From NCBI GenBank assembly GCA_000697665.1, contig KL197719.1, positions 368,682 through 432,681 on the forward strand: a stretch of 64,000 bases of DNA. Direction: 5' to 3'. The first letter of the stretch is position 1. Every line of letters begins with the position of its first letter. Under the pieces are notes generated by a model. It was not told the DNA's origin. It worked only from the letters and a program-made list of their open reading frames with translations, and made no database searches. The DNA is from Jaapia argillacea MUCL 33604. Its lineage: Eukaryota > Basidiomycota > Agaricomycetes > Jaapiales > Jaapiaceae. Of this stretch, positions 33,521-46,400 are shown piece by piece. Position numbers and translations under genes: made by a program.

Positions 33521-34995
33521 ATGTCGTCCTCGACGTCCGCGGTGAAGCGGCCTGCGAAGCCACCGGTTGTGGTGCCAGGAACAGGCAACAACATCCTCGT
33601 AAACCCCTGCCAGCGTCTCAACCCAATCCTCGACTGCATCAAGAATGTTGGCAAGGAATTTGGTGAGATTGTACCAGATTTCCAGGTCGGGAGGACTACA
33701 GGCGTCTTGTTCTTGAGGCAAGTCCACTTCCTGATATTTTGGACTTATTTGTTGAAATAGGCCCTCGGAAAGCTTGAAGTATCATAGGCTCCATCCGGAA
33801 TATATACATCAAAGGATCGAGAAACTGGGACACATGTACAATCTCAGGATTCTCTTGCTCATGTGTGATGTCGTATGTCCTCCAATATCCTTTCTTTGCA
33901 CATTGCTGAAACCGGCACAGAGTGAGCACCAGGAACCGATTCGCGAACTCACAAAGGTCCTTGTTTCTCCACACCTTCTTCCGCCTTCTGACACGCTACC
34001 TATGGCTAGACTTGCCTCATCAACAACATAACTATCATCGTCGCATGGACGTACGTCCCTCTCCGCCTTTCATAATATTTCCTGTCAACGCTCACCTCGA
34101 GGCACCTCCAGTGCGGATGAAGCAGGTGCCTACTTGGCCACCTTCAAACAATTCGAACATAAACCCCCAGACCTAATCAAAGAACGAACCGAAAAAGACT
34201 ACCTTTCGCTCCTTCGTGCTTCCCTAACAACTATCAGTAAAGTCAACAAGACGGATGTCGAGACCTTGAGAACTGCAGTTGGGGTATGTCTTGTTCACGT
34301 CAATCCATCGTGACTCTCACATATCATTCACTCTCCATCTTTCTCATATCATCCTGGCCCTGTCACTGGCCAACGATGACGCACTACTGCACCAACAGAG
34401 CTTCGCAGATATATCCCGCCACTCGACAGAATCCCTCCAAAACCTTCCCGGGTTCGGGCAAGTTAAGGTCAAACGAATGAAAGACGCTTTCGAGAAACCA
34501 TTTAGGAACAACTCTACCAGTATATTAGCGTTTACAGCATCACAGACCTCGGGGTCATCACAAACCCCTTCGGGTTCAAAATCGTCTCAAACTGCGACGG
34601 TTGGAGAGGAGAATCCGAATAGGGCCCATCCCGAGAAAGAGCAAGAGCAAAACGGTGACAAGACAAGGCAAAGACCTCCCCGTGAACCGAGTCCTGAATG
34701 GGACATCGAGTTGGACCTCAACCCCTCTCCTACTCCTACACCCCCTCCAGATCCCGGAAGGTCCAACAATTCAGAGCATGAACGAGAAGCAGCCCTTCTC
34801 GTCCCTCCACCTTCTCAGAGGAAGAGGTCACCGAGTCCGATTTGGGATATTGAATTGGACCTGGATGAGCCCGAGCCAGAGGACATTGTCGAAGGGAGAG
34901 GTAAGAGGAGGGCGAGAGACGATAATGGACAGGTGGATGCTAACGGGGAGGGAGGCGGGGAGTTTGGCAAGGCCAGGGGTATTTTGGGAGATTGA
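33521..34995 (+). CDS. RAD10: ERCC1/Rad10 DNA repair endonuclease subunit
   Basis: Partner of XPF/Rad1 in the 5' flap endonuclease of nucleotide excision and crosslink repair. Start MSSSTSAVKRPAKPPVVVPG at 33521; central domain NNILVNPCQRLNPILDCIKN, TTGVLFLRPSESLKYHRLHP, EYIHQRIEKLGHMYNLRILL, ITIIVAWTADEAGAYLATFK; then the C-terminal helix-hairpin-helix pair (SKVNKTDVETLRTAVG, SLQNLPGFGQVKVKRMKDAF). The first intron begins AG|GCAAGT, a GC-AG intron; only that join keeps the frame. Beyond the usual end the protein has a 150-residue acidic, Ser/Pro-rich tail with two copies of a WDIELDL motif (about 34701 and 34845), stop 34993-34995. Convergent with the gene that ends at 35365. Confidence 0.92.
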
Positions 34996-35364
34996 TGTTC
35001 CACTTGGACTCTTCGGTTTGGTTTAATGTGGCACCAGACGGCGGAATCCTCGACAGCATCGTTGCATCACGCACTCCTCCAAACCAGTCATGTAAAGTAC
35101 CGGGCAGCAATAAGACGCAAAGCGTAAGAAGAATAAGGTACTTAACAGAACTACCACCACCACACGCAGTCGAAGCCGCTATATAGCAATAATGTCTCGA
35201 AAAATAAGCTGTAAATCGTAAACTGGAGATTAACAAAAACAACGTTCAGGGGGAGCGTCATTAGAGTGAATCGGTAACATGGAAGAAAATAGGACATGCG
35301 AAACAATGCACGAAAGAAAGTAAAAGACGATCAGCGGAAAAGGCTGTACAACCGCCTCGCACCC

Positions 35365-38300
35365 TCAGGCCTTCTCGTCGCCGTGCCAATGATCCTTCAG
35401 AGTCTTTGGTCGAGGCACTCCAACGGCCCTGCCAAGGGCACCCGACGCAGAGGTGTTCTGGATGGCAATGAGACGTTGATAATGGATGCGCATTGCTAGA
35501 CGTTGTAATGCTGCCTTTGTACGAGATCGATCGAGATGAGCCGCCCTAGTGTCCACTGATTGACCGAATGGGTTAGAAAGATGAGAAGGGGCAGGGGAAA
35601 GCGACATACCAATCTTTCCGTGAATGGAACTAATCAAGTCCTTCAACATCTCCAACGCACTCATCCTCTCTTTCTCCTTCTTGCTCGGACTCATCGGTCT
35701 AGACGCACTACCAGAAGGTGTGTTTGCGTCCAACGTAGGGAACCTCTTCTTCTCCTCAATCACGTAGCCCTCAACGTCATTAAGGGCGACATTGAGGATG
35801 TCAACGTATTGTCCGAGATCATGATAGTCAATCGTTTCAGCGCTGAGATCGAAGATTGGGGTGAGTGTAGAAGTGGAGGTCGTCGCAGTCGTGGAGAGGA
35901 GCGCAATGAGCCGGGTTACGGATGGGTAGGGTGTGTATGACTCCTGAATGGGAAAACGTTAGTTACAAGAACGAGAGTAAGCGGATGGGGAGGGGACTTA
36001 CGGGCGAGGTAGGTGAGGACTTCGTCAAGACTCCGTGTGCGATACAACGCGCTATCCGGCGGCTGGAGTGACTACCGCCTGGGAAGAAGGAGATTATGAA
36101 AGCTTTGTTCGTAGGAGTGAAGTCTGCGGCAAACTTGAGGATGCCAGAGATGACGGCGTGCTCCTATATTGATTATTCAGTCAAATGGAAGGGGTTGGTA
36201 GTGGCAACAAACTTACGAGAGAGGCACTGGAGGCCCCGGCGATACATTGCGCAACGGCGTCAATGGCTGCAGTGATTTGTCTTCTCAGCTCGAGCGAAGA
36301 TAATGGGTCCAAACCGAGCAGCAGAAGAGAGATAATAATATCCGGAATATCCTTGCATGGTATACAACCACCGCTAGTGGGAGATGTGAGACCAGGTCTT
36401 GTGTAGTAAGAGGGCAATCTTACCGAGCAAAGTTTGTCACAATCTCCGCCAAACGATACAGAATGTCTTCTCTACGAAGGGCATCGACCTTGACAGGACG
36501 AACTGGACGAAGTCGCTCCTCGAATCCCGCAGCGGCTAACAGACTTGGCTTTGCTCCCAAACGTAAAGCCGTGAAAAGAATCATGGATACAACCCAATCG
36601 CACTCCATGTCTTCGATGGAATTTGTCCTCGAGAGTCGAGACAAAGCGTTCCACGCTGATGTGGTAAGAGGAGTTTCTAAAGGGATGAGAGCTATAGAGG
36701 ATTAAGTCAGTTTCATTTGCATATCTGCCAGCAAAAGGCCCACCAAGCTCACATAACCAAGAGATGACCGCTCTCAGATTCGCAGAATCTAGGGCGGACA
36801 GGATACCGGAATCTAATAACAATGAAGCCTGCGAGAAATCTGTGATGGTGAAGAGAATTGAGGGGGTAGGAACATGAGAGAAGGAAGGACACATACCTAG
36901 TTTGTTAACGGCGACCTGCAGCATCGCGAATATAGGATGTACAACACCATTTCCGACGGGCTGTAAAGGAGGTATTTGTGCGGTGCCACTTCCACCCTCG
37001 ACAAATTGCCAGAGCGGGATTCCAACGATCGGCGCCTTCTCCTTCTGCTTCCCTTTGCCCTTTTGTACTCTATCCTTCTCTAAGATTTTCCCGATAGCTT
37101 TACCTCCCTTTGATCCAAGCAACCTCTCTCGATCCTTCTCGTCCAACATTTCACGATCATTATCCTCGTCACTGTCATAAGCAGTCTTGGCAGGACTAGA
37201 ATGCACTGACAGCATTCCATTGCGCAAGAACTTGCCCTCTGCTTGATGGATAGCGACTCGGGCAGCTTCTTCATTTCCCCAATCCATCTCGTCGTCACCG
37301 TCTTCATCCATCTCGGCCTTCATGCGAAGCTTGGCGTCCAGTCGGCCAGGAGAAGACCTCAAAGCCTCCTCAGCATTCCTGAGGGCGTTGATTCCCCGAC
37401 CCTTCTTGTCATCCAATAGCTTTTCTTTCAACAGTTTGCCGAGAGGATCATCATCCTTCTTCTTCAGCGGTTTAGCTTTCGGTTTAGGTTTCTCTTTACC
37501 GGAAGCGACTAGTTGGGGATACCGGGATGGAACTTGAGTTGAAGTTCCCGCTTTCACGTGAACGATCCGTCGTGATGATCTTCGGGCTGGGGAGTGTGAA
37601 CGGCTAGAGCCGGAGGAGTTGGTGCGAGTGAGCGGGGGGAGAGGAGAATCGAACGAAGTGTTGAGTTTGGGTCTCTGGGGTGTGCTATGAGGCAAAGCCG
37701 GTGAGCTCGCTGTTTACTAAGATTTTGCTGAGAAGAACGAACCTTGCCACCATCCTTCCCTTCCCTTTGTCTGACTTTGCGAGCAGCAGGAAATCGACGT
37801 CGTCATCACTACTGTCTGACAGCTCGTCTTTGAAAGTCGTGACTCTTTTCTCCTCCGAACTCGAAGCATGTAATAATGCTTTCGCCTTGATGTCTGCAAT
37901 AATTTGTGCAGCTTTAGATTCAGCTGTCAAGACCACGGGAGTGCGAGGTAATGGAGGTAGATCGTCGGTTGGTGGAGGAGTCAGAGGGCGGAAATAGCTC
38001 ATGGCGGCGGAACTCTCGGCCGATGATGCATGGAGAGCAGCACTGACTTCCGCTTCCGAGTGAGGGGAGATGGGGGGAGACGAAGAAGGGAGGTTGGAAC
38101 CGGGAGGTGGAACGTCGTCGTCAGCCATATCCACATCCATAGAATCCAACCCCACGTCTACCTCTGTATCAGCCCATATAGGGTCGCCGATTTCTGCACC
38201 ACCGGGCTGTATGGACTGTTTCCTCCATCTATCCACGCTCTCCTTCACCTCGGATGGACTCCGTGGCGTGAGCTTTGGGAGGCACAACTCCTGCTCGTCA

Positions 38301-39058
38301 GACTGGCTACTCGGAATCACGTCCTCATCGGCGTCGAATTGAGGAGGGGAAGTGAAGCGGGCCTTTTTCTTCGGGGAGGTATTGTGTGTCTGGTTGTTTC
38401 GGGTGCCCCTGCTAAGGTTTTCGAGAGGAGCTAATGGTCGATGCGATCCTTTGGAGAAGGCACCAGACGAGGTGACAGGGGTGGGTAAAGCAGACGAGGC
38501 TTTCGACTTGTACACGATTGATGGTGCCCGTGCAAGTCGAACAACAGGCTCCGAATCGTCCATATCAGAGTCGCTATCGGGGGTCTTTCGTTTGGCAGGC
38601 GATTTTGACCGTTCTTTATTGACGGAGGGAACCACTTGTGAAGATGCACCCATTTTGACTGGGCGGGTGGCGAGTGGTGAGTTCCCCGGGGTGTTTTTGC
38701 GTGGAGACACAATCTCTACCGCGTCCAAGACGGTACGAAGTCGCGGTTTACGAGAGGGCGGAGGAATGGAAACGACAGAGTCACTGGAGATGGAGATGTG
38801 GGTCTTGTCTGAGGATATTGATATAACCTCTTGGTCCGGTCTCGGGGGCGCAAGCTTTTTGTTGGGCTTTGAGACACCCTGACTGGCTTTGGGAGCGCTT
38901 TGACCAGGCTTGAGACCAGTCAGCGAAAGCTTTGGCGCCGCTGGGGGTTGTGGTGGAGATGATGGTGGTTGGGAGGAAGAAGGCGCGGCACTGCTCCGCT
39001 GGAAAAAGTCTGTGAGCTTGCCATTTTGTCTGGCTGATTTCTTGAGGGGCTTGCTCAT
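35365..39058 (-). CDS. Large disordered nuclear protein, possible CANIN/SLF2-Nse6-like factor
   Basis: Start chosen at MSKPLKKSARQNGKLTDFFQ (39058); an in-frame Met lies at 39118. The first half is low-complexity with KLTDFF, a PCNA-binding-like (PIP) sequence lacking the usual Gln, SISSD repeats and basic clusters. An intron with donor near 37731 and acceptor GCCTCATAG joins DKGKGRMVAS to TPQRPKLN. The second half has DDDPLGKLLKEKLLDDKKGR, then a helical repeat-like region (VGIPLWQFVEGG, ISWLCE, DALRREDILYRLAEIV, DIIISLLLLGLDPLSSLELR) and ends KDHWHGDEKA (TGA 35365-35367). The layout resembles fungal proteins annotated with the CANIN (SMC6/NSE5-interacting) domain, related to human SLF2; I recognise it only loosely. 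Role in SMC5/6 recruitment is inference. Confidence 0.6.
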
Positions 39059-39480
39059 CCTTGTGAGCGGCAAAGTCGAGTCTAATGTCAGACCCTTGAC
39101 GCGAAAGGCAATCAGCACCCAAAACTAAAAGCCACTTTCGCGTGACCATCGCGCATAGGACCCCAGCCACTCCACCTCCTCGCCGTTGCAAACGTCGCCG
39201 GCAACAGTATCCCCGACACCTGCATATATGCGCATCGTCCCCAGCTTCATGATCTGCCTTGTTTTTGTATACTCCATGAGGTCCATCGTTGGAATGTCAG
39301 TATGAAGATAAGGGTACACATGAGGTCTTGGTCCTCGGTTCCCATGTCAGTTCGCCATGCTTCTCGGGTGCCGTCAACACCAGCCTTGACCTTCGAGGAG
39401 TATTTCAGCTCTCTCCTCGTTGTTTGGTCCCTCTTCACTATTGTTCACCTTTCTTCGCCACTACTGGCATCTCTGTAGCC

Positions 39481-42400
39481 ATGGACAAGGTTCATTGGTC
39501 CCCGAGTTATGAAACCCGCTCAACGACCCGTCGTCGGGTTATCAGTGCACTCGGTCTCGTATTTCTCCTGGGACTATACTTACAGTACCAGAGTACGACC
39601 GGACTGCTCTTCACATCCCGCATCCCCGCCCACGCCTCCACCACCGTTGCTCGCTGTCTCGCTCTGGACCAGAAACCAGGCCCCCCAACTAACTTCTACA
39701 AACGCTCCGAATCCGACAGGTATGCCCCAGGTACACCTCCTGTCCTCATCAAGAACGCCAGGATATGGACCGGCGGTGAAAATGGTACTGAGGTCTTGAG
39801 AGGTGAAATCCTTCTCGAAAAGGGATTGATTAAGGAAGTTGGGCGCGTCAGCAGTCGTTCGCTTGCCAGGTTGAAGGAGGAGCTGGTCGTGTATGATGCT
39901 CGAGACCGTTGGGTTACCCCAGGCATCGTCGACCTTCATTCACATCTCGGCGATGCCTCGTCACCCGAGCTGGAAGGCGCTGTCGATGACAACTCCCTCA
40001 AGGGAACCGTCCAACCCTGGCTGCGAGCATTGGATGGCCTCAACACCCACGACGACTCGTATGCCCTGTCCATCGCTGGTGGTGTGACAACATCTTTGGT
40101 TTTGCCTGGTTCCGCCAATGCTATTGGTAGGCTCGCACAGCGAATCTTTTGTGCTTCAGCCTAACCCGACCTGCAGGTGGACAAGGTTTCACTATCAAGC
40201 TCAGGAGGACCAAGGAACGCTCACCGACATCCATGCTTCTAGAGCCTCCTTACCAGATTGACGGATCTCCTCAAACCGGTCCTCCGAGATGGCGACAGAT
40301 GAAGTAAGCAAGTCCGATTTGCCCTCCCTGGAAATTCTTGACTTTGTCTTTACCTCTCTAGACATGCTTGCGGTAGCTTATTTGCTTTACGGTACCTGTC
40401 GCTCACTAATGTTGAACTTACAGGAGAGAACCCGAGTGCTGTATACTCCGTCACGCGTATGGATACCGTCTGGGCTTTCCGAGAAGCGTAAGCCCACCTT
40501 CCATTCCATGTCTGCGGTTAACGCTCAATTATTGCAGGTATAACAAAGCTAAGCAAGTCAAGCAAACCCAAGATGCATACTGCTCAAAGGCCCTCGCTGG
40601 TGCCTGGGAAGGCCTTGGAGATTTTCCGGAGGACCTCCAATGGGAGGCCTTGGTTGATGTTCTAAGAGGGAAAGTGAAGGTATGCCTCACTGAGATCCCA
40701 TGCTTCCCCAGACCGCTCACGATGAATCTGATAGGTGCAAACTCACTGCTACGAAGCCGTCGATCTCGATGACATCGTCAGGGTAAGCTTTTAAATCATA
40801 TTTCTCACCAATATCCACCATCTGATTTTTTTCCTCAGCTCTCAAATGAGTTCCAATTCCCGATCGCCGCGTTCCATCATGCCAGCGAGGCATACCTCGT
40901 CCCTGACCTTATCAAGAAAGCCTACGGTACGTTCACCTTGCGATACATTCCCGTCGCCCTGACTGGGTCTGCGCCATAGATCACCCACCCGCTGTTGCGA
41001 TCTTTGCCACCAATGCCAGGTAGATTGCATCTTCCATTGTATTATGGACAGATCATTGACGAGCTGGACTTGCCTCGAGATACAAGCGGGAAGCGTACAG
41101 ATCGTCAGAATTCGCCGCCAGGATTCTCGCCGAGAATGGGTTGAAGGTCGTTATGAAGGTGCGATCATCCTCTACTCTAGTCTTCTCTGAATCTCATGCT
41201 CATTTTGGGCTCATTAGAGTGATCACCCCGTCCTCAATTCGCGGTATCTCCTCTACGAGGCTCAACAGGCCTTCTATTATGGTTTGCCCGAGAATTTGGC
41301 TTTGGCTTCCGTTACCAGCACGCCTGCGGGAGTGATGGGTATGGATCATCGAATTGGATATCTGAAAGGAGGTGCGTTGCTTCGTTCCACTTATATGTCG
41401 ATTTAACACGTTGCTCAACCTCTTCAAAAGGTTGGGACGCTGGTGAGTTCTCTCAAGGCCGAGCACCATGTCATAGCACTGAAATATCTGTCAACGAAAG
41501 ATGTCGTCATGTGGGACTCGTGAGCAACTCTCGCTTTATCCTTGTTACATTCACTCGACGGCGTCTAGGCACCCTCTTGCCCTTGGAGCCACACCTGCCC
41601 AAGTATTCATCGACGGTATCGCCCAGCTTGAGCAACCTTACACCTTCTCCAAACCCGATAACTTCCAAAAGGTACCAAAGGTCCCGAACTTCGACAAGCA
41701 GGCGGCAGACGCTGTCAAGTTCGACGGACTGCCACCGCTGGAGCCGAAGAAGGCAGATTCGGACTATGTTCTTTTCACAAATGTTCGAAGCGTCTTCACG
41801 TCTGACGCAGAAGGCGTGCGCGAAAGTTTCTCTGCAAACGAAGTTAGTGAAAATGGGGTCGTTCTCGTCGACAAAGGGCGCGTAGTGTGCTCTGGTTCTA
41901 GAACAACTTGCGCGGAATTTGCTCTAGTCGATGAAGTAAATGTTCAGATGGTTGACTTGAAGAATGGTACGGTGATACCGGTAAGCGTGGTCTCCCTGCT
42001 GTTGCGTTGGACCTTTGCTGCAACCTTTTCAATAGGGTCTCGTCTCCTTCGGTTCGCCCTTGGGCCTGGAACATATTGACCAAGAAGATTCCACCAATGA
42101 CGGATGGGTTTTCGACCCTCTCGCTGGAGCAATGCCAAAGATCTTGGGTAGCGACGGTGGTATCACCCGTGCCGTGGACGGTTTACAATTTGCCAGTAGA
42201 GACGCGCTGTAAGTCCTCAGTCGAAGCTTTCAATTCAAATCCCGCTGACCTGCCAGCTAGGCTCGCTTATCGTGCTGGCGTGACCAAAGCCATAACCGCA
42301 CCCAGTCATGGAGGGTTCTTTTCGGGGTTAAGTGTCTCCTTCTCCTTGGGCGCAATGCATAAATTGGAAACTGGAGCCATTGTTCAAGACGCCGCTGCCG

Positions 42401-43270
42401 TGCATGTTTCGGTCAGACATTTCGGAGGTGTACCCAGCGTCAGCACGCAAATTGCAGCACTGAGACACTTGCTACTCGATCCACCCCAGGGCGACGTTGG
42501 TCGTTGGTTCAAGAAGGCCGCTGAGGTAGGTCTGCCCATATTTGCTCTCCGTGGTCTATTGAAATCTTGTTCCAGGGCACGGTCCCACTCGTTGTCGAGG
42601 CTCACAACGCCGATATCATCGCAACTCTGATCATGCTCAAGGACGAAATCGAGGAAGCTCGAGGAACTACTATGAAACTCACAATCACCGGTGCAGAGGA
42701 GGCACACTTGTTGGCCGCAGAGATCGCGAAGGCGAAGGTTGGGGTGGTCCTCAACCCCTCTAGACCGTTCCCCGCGGTCTGGGAATCACGAAGAATGTAT
42801 GCCATACCCCTCGATCTGTACCCATGATGCTAACTCTTTAACAGCCTACCAGGTCCTCCATTATCGGAGCAGAGCGCTATATCATTGCTCCTCTCGCATA
42901 ATGTCACTGTCGGCATTGGGATACAGGTGCGCTGCCTTGCGATTGACTCTGCTTTGTGATTAACGGTTGAATTATAGGAGAAATGGAGCGCTCGTAACCT
43001 CTTCTTCGATATCGCCTGGGTAAGCATTGACAATCTACCACTTGTCACTTCTGATAGTTGCTTTCACAGGCGGCACTGGAAGCTGGAGGTCGGATCTCCG
43101 AAGTTCAAGCTCTATCTCTGTCGTCAAATTTGGAAAAACTCCTTGGCGGAGAAGTGGAGGTCACCGGGCCTACAGAATTAGTGGCAATTGAGGGTGGCAG
43201 CGTGTTTGACATGACCAGCAAAGTCGTCGCCGTCATCTCACCCCGTCTCCAACTTGTACACTTGTTTTGA
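39481..43270 (+). CDS. Membrane-anchored double amidohydrolase (CE9-like), paralogue 2
   Basis: Start MDKVHWSPSYETRSTTRRRV (39481), cytosolic basic stretch, membrane span ISALGLVFLLGLYLQY, then LIKNARIWTGGENGTEVLRG, VTPGIVDLHSHLG (metal HxH), GGVTT, FHHASEAYLVP (Ser where paralogues have His-Glu partner HAHE changes to HASE), FATNAR|YKREAY, MKSDHPVLNSRYLLYEA. The second half reads LAYRAGVTKAITAPSHGGFF, SVSTQIAALRHLLL, VVEAHNADIIATLI and ends SPRLQLVHLF (stop by 43270). Exon 40362-40372 is the 11-nt microexon and 41431-41442 the 12-nt one; the intron after ENPS seen in the other two copies is absent. No frame damage is seen. Upstream in-frame codons to 39289 lack support. It is tail to tail with paralogue 3, about 130 bases apart. 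Confidence 0.9.
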
Positions 43271-43400
43271 CACCGATGTTGTATGTTGTGCAAGGTGATT
43301 CCGGGAGCGCTTCGGGTTTGATATACTCGTCGTATTTATTTGTGGCCTCGGTACGTTGGATCAATGCAATTGAATCAGCCATCCTATTCCAGCACACATT

Positions 43401-46400
43401 TTACAACACGTCGACAATCTCTCTGCTTGGGGATAGCACTGCAACAACTTTGCCCTCGAGAGACAGGAGCTCCCCACCACGAGTGGCGATGATATCTGCT
43501 TCGCCAGGGTCCCCTGTTAACCCGAATAGACGCTCTACGTTGCTCGTTGCCATAGCTAACACACATTCTTTGGTAATCTTTCCTGCGGAGTCTTCGAGCG
43601 CCTGACTGGGGTTCAGAGGGGAACACGGTATGAATGTTCGATAAAACGTACCCATGCTGCGTCGAATCGAAGGTTTCTCACTGCCCAGCCACTCAAGGCA
43701 CTCGATCCCTCAACGCCTTGAGGGCCGATACCAATAGTAACATTATTCGCGAATAGATACGAGATCAAGCTGTCATGAGTCAAAGGAGGACCGGCATGGC
43801 TTTTGAACGCATGTTAGAACTTTCCACTCTCAAGCAAAACGGAATGCCCACATTCTCCTGCGTTCCCATGTATACGGATGAGAGCGCGGGGGAGTCAATA
43901 GTACACCGACGTTCGCCGAGCTGATTTCCTTTGCCAAGATATGAGCCTCAGTGGCACCAAGGAGCGACATGCGTATGGTGGCGTTAGTAACGCCCTCCAC
44001 CTCCTTCTTTAACAGAAGGAGAGTCGCAATGATATCAGCATCGTGAACCTCCACGACAAGGGGGATGGCACCCTGGTATTCGAAGAGGTTTGTTAGTCGT
44101 GACAGACTGGAGTGCATCCGGGAACTTACCGTCGCTGCCTTTCGAAACCAAGAAGCCGTGTCACCGCTCCTGTCACCTCCCAGGAGCAATCTGCGAAGGG
44201 CTGCCACTTGCGTGCTAACGCTCGGGAAAGCCCTTCCGTGGCCGAGCGACACATGGAGAGCCGCAATCTCCTGGATGACAGCACCCCGGCCTAATTTATT
44301 GCGAGAGCCTAATGAAAATCCCGCGCTGAGGCCTTGAATGAAGCCGTTTGCGGCGGGTGCCACGATAGCGCGTGTTACACCTGCACGGTAAGCGAGTCTT
44401 GGAGGAAGATGTCAGCAAGGGATCCGCAGGGTAAAAGAATCTGACGGACAATGCGTCGCGACTGTCAAAAGCAATTCCGTCGATGGCCTTCACAACCTCG
44501 TTGCCAGCGAGAAGGGGAGGGACGATCTCGGTCATCGCATCGATTGCAGAGCCATCCGTGGTGGATGCCTCCATAGCAATTTCCTGCATCCCCAGCTGAG
44601 AACCAAAGGAAACGAGAGCCGGAGACAGGCTCCCCCCTTCGAGATCCACAACGACGGCATCCGGTCGAGCGAGCTGCGGAGCACACGACATAGCTGACCC
44701 CGCGCAGATAATTCGGCCTCTTTCTGCAGCTACAACACCGGGTTCGGTTTGCCCATCCATCAAGTTTCTGGTTCCATTGAAGTCCCTTGTCCAAGCATCT
44801 GTGACATTGACGAAGACGACCAAGTCTTTCCTTGGATTCCGAGGATGGAGAGGAGGAAGACCGTCATATGCGACAGCATCAGCAGCCTCTCTGTCAAAGT
44901 TTGGTGTAGAGGGCGGTCCTAAGTTGGTAACATGATGAGGGGCTATGGATGAGTCCAACTGAGGGATTCCGTCAATAAAAACCTGTCGTGGCGTTGCTCC
45001 CAACGCGAGTGGGTGTCGATCCCATATCACCAGGTCTAAAACTCAGATCAATTGGCATTTAAATCCGTAGACTGGTCGTCATACCAGCATCAAAGCCTGG
45101 AACATGGGTCAAAGCTGAACGAAGGGGACCATCTGATCGCCACTCACCTGTGGCAAGATACCCAATTCTGTGGCCCAAACCTAACACCTCCGCAGGAGTC
45201 GTGATGACGGATGACAGTGCAACGTTGTCAGGTAAGCCATAAAAATGGGCTTGCTGCGCTTCATGCAACAGGTACCGAGAATGTATGGCTGGATGGTCGC
45301 TCTGTGCGAAATCGACTTGAGAAATACTCAGCTCCGCTGCTGGAATTGACGCACCTTCATCACTACTTTGATACCATTCTCCGCAAGAACTCGAGGTGCA
45401 AATTCAGAGTGTCGGTAAGCTTCTCGCTTATATCTATTGTTGGAAGGTTAGGATGTACATGGATGATCATCAAATGAGGATTACATCGAAAAGCTCGCAA
45501 ACATAGCGATAGCGGGAGGATCACCTGTCGTATAATTCAATCAGGGAGTGAAAGTGCGGACATCGAATATATCACCTTGAGCTTTCTTAAGGACATCGGG
45601 GACCAAGTATGCCTCGTGCGCGTGATGGAATGCGGCAATGGGAAACTCGAATTCATTCGCTACCTACAAAAAGAAGGCGGTTGTTGGTCAAAGCGGATCT
45701 TGTGTAACTGTTGGCTGCCATACCCTCACAAACGCGTCGATATCAACTGCTTCGTAGCAATGAGTTTGAACCTGTTTGAGAATCGTTAGCAGAGGAAACT
45801 GCCAGTATGTACGGAAAGAATACCTTTACTCTGCCTCTGAGAACGTCAACAAGCGCTTCCCATTGCAGATCCTCCGGAAACGTCTCAAGATCAAGGAGTT
45901 CACCAGAAAAGGCTTTGCGACAGTATTCATCCTGAGATTTCTTGATATCATGGGCATGCTGATACCTATATGCGAAAAAAAATTATACGCTATACGCAGG
46001 CACGAATGATCCAAGCCATACGCTTGTCGAAAGGCCCACATCGTATCCATACGAGTTGCTGAATATGTGCGGGCTGACCAAAAACACCTTAACTGGGAAG
46101 ATATAGGCTGAAAAGGAGCGGAACATACACGGATTTTCGCCTACAAAGCGATTTTCAGCACGAAACTCGTAATGGAAGCTGATGACAGGACTGACCGCAT
46201 GCATGTCTCGAGGGTATGACATGATGAGCTCTCAGAAACCAACAGCCTCTCAAAACAACTCACTTCATATGCCTCCATCGTGGAGGTAGGTTGAGATCAA
46301 CTTCTGACCCGTTAAGCCCGTAAGGTGGCTCGAGCAGGAGACCCGATGGGGAACGATCTGAAGACGGACGAAGTTTGATCACAAAAGCTTGACCACCTGT

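Noticed and set aside
39289-39480. In-frame upstream extension of amidohydrolase paralogue 2
   Set aside because: It would put 64 extra residues with cysteines and hydrophobics before the basic membrane-anchor start; the ATG at 39481 matches the layout of the other two copies.
45420-45520. Apparent break in paralogue 3 (ATG TAA after FASFS)
   Set aside because: A GTAATC donor and an AATAG acceptor remove the stop and join FASFSI to YKREAYRHSEF in frame; the gene looks intact.
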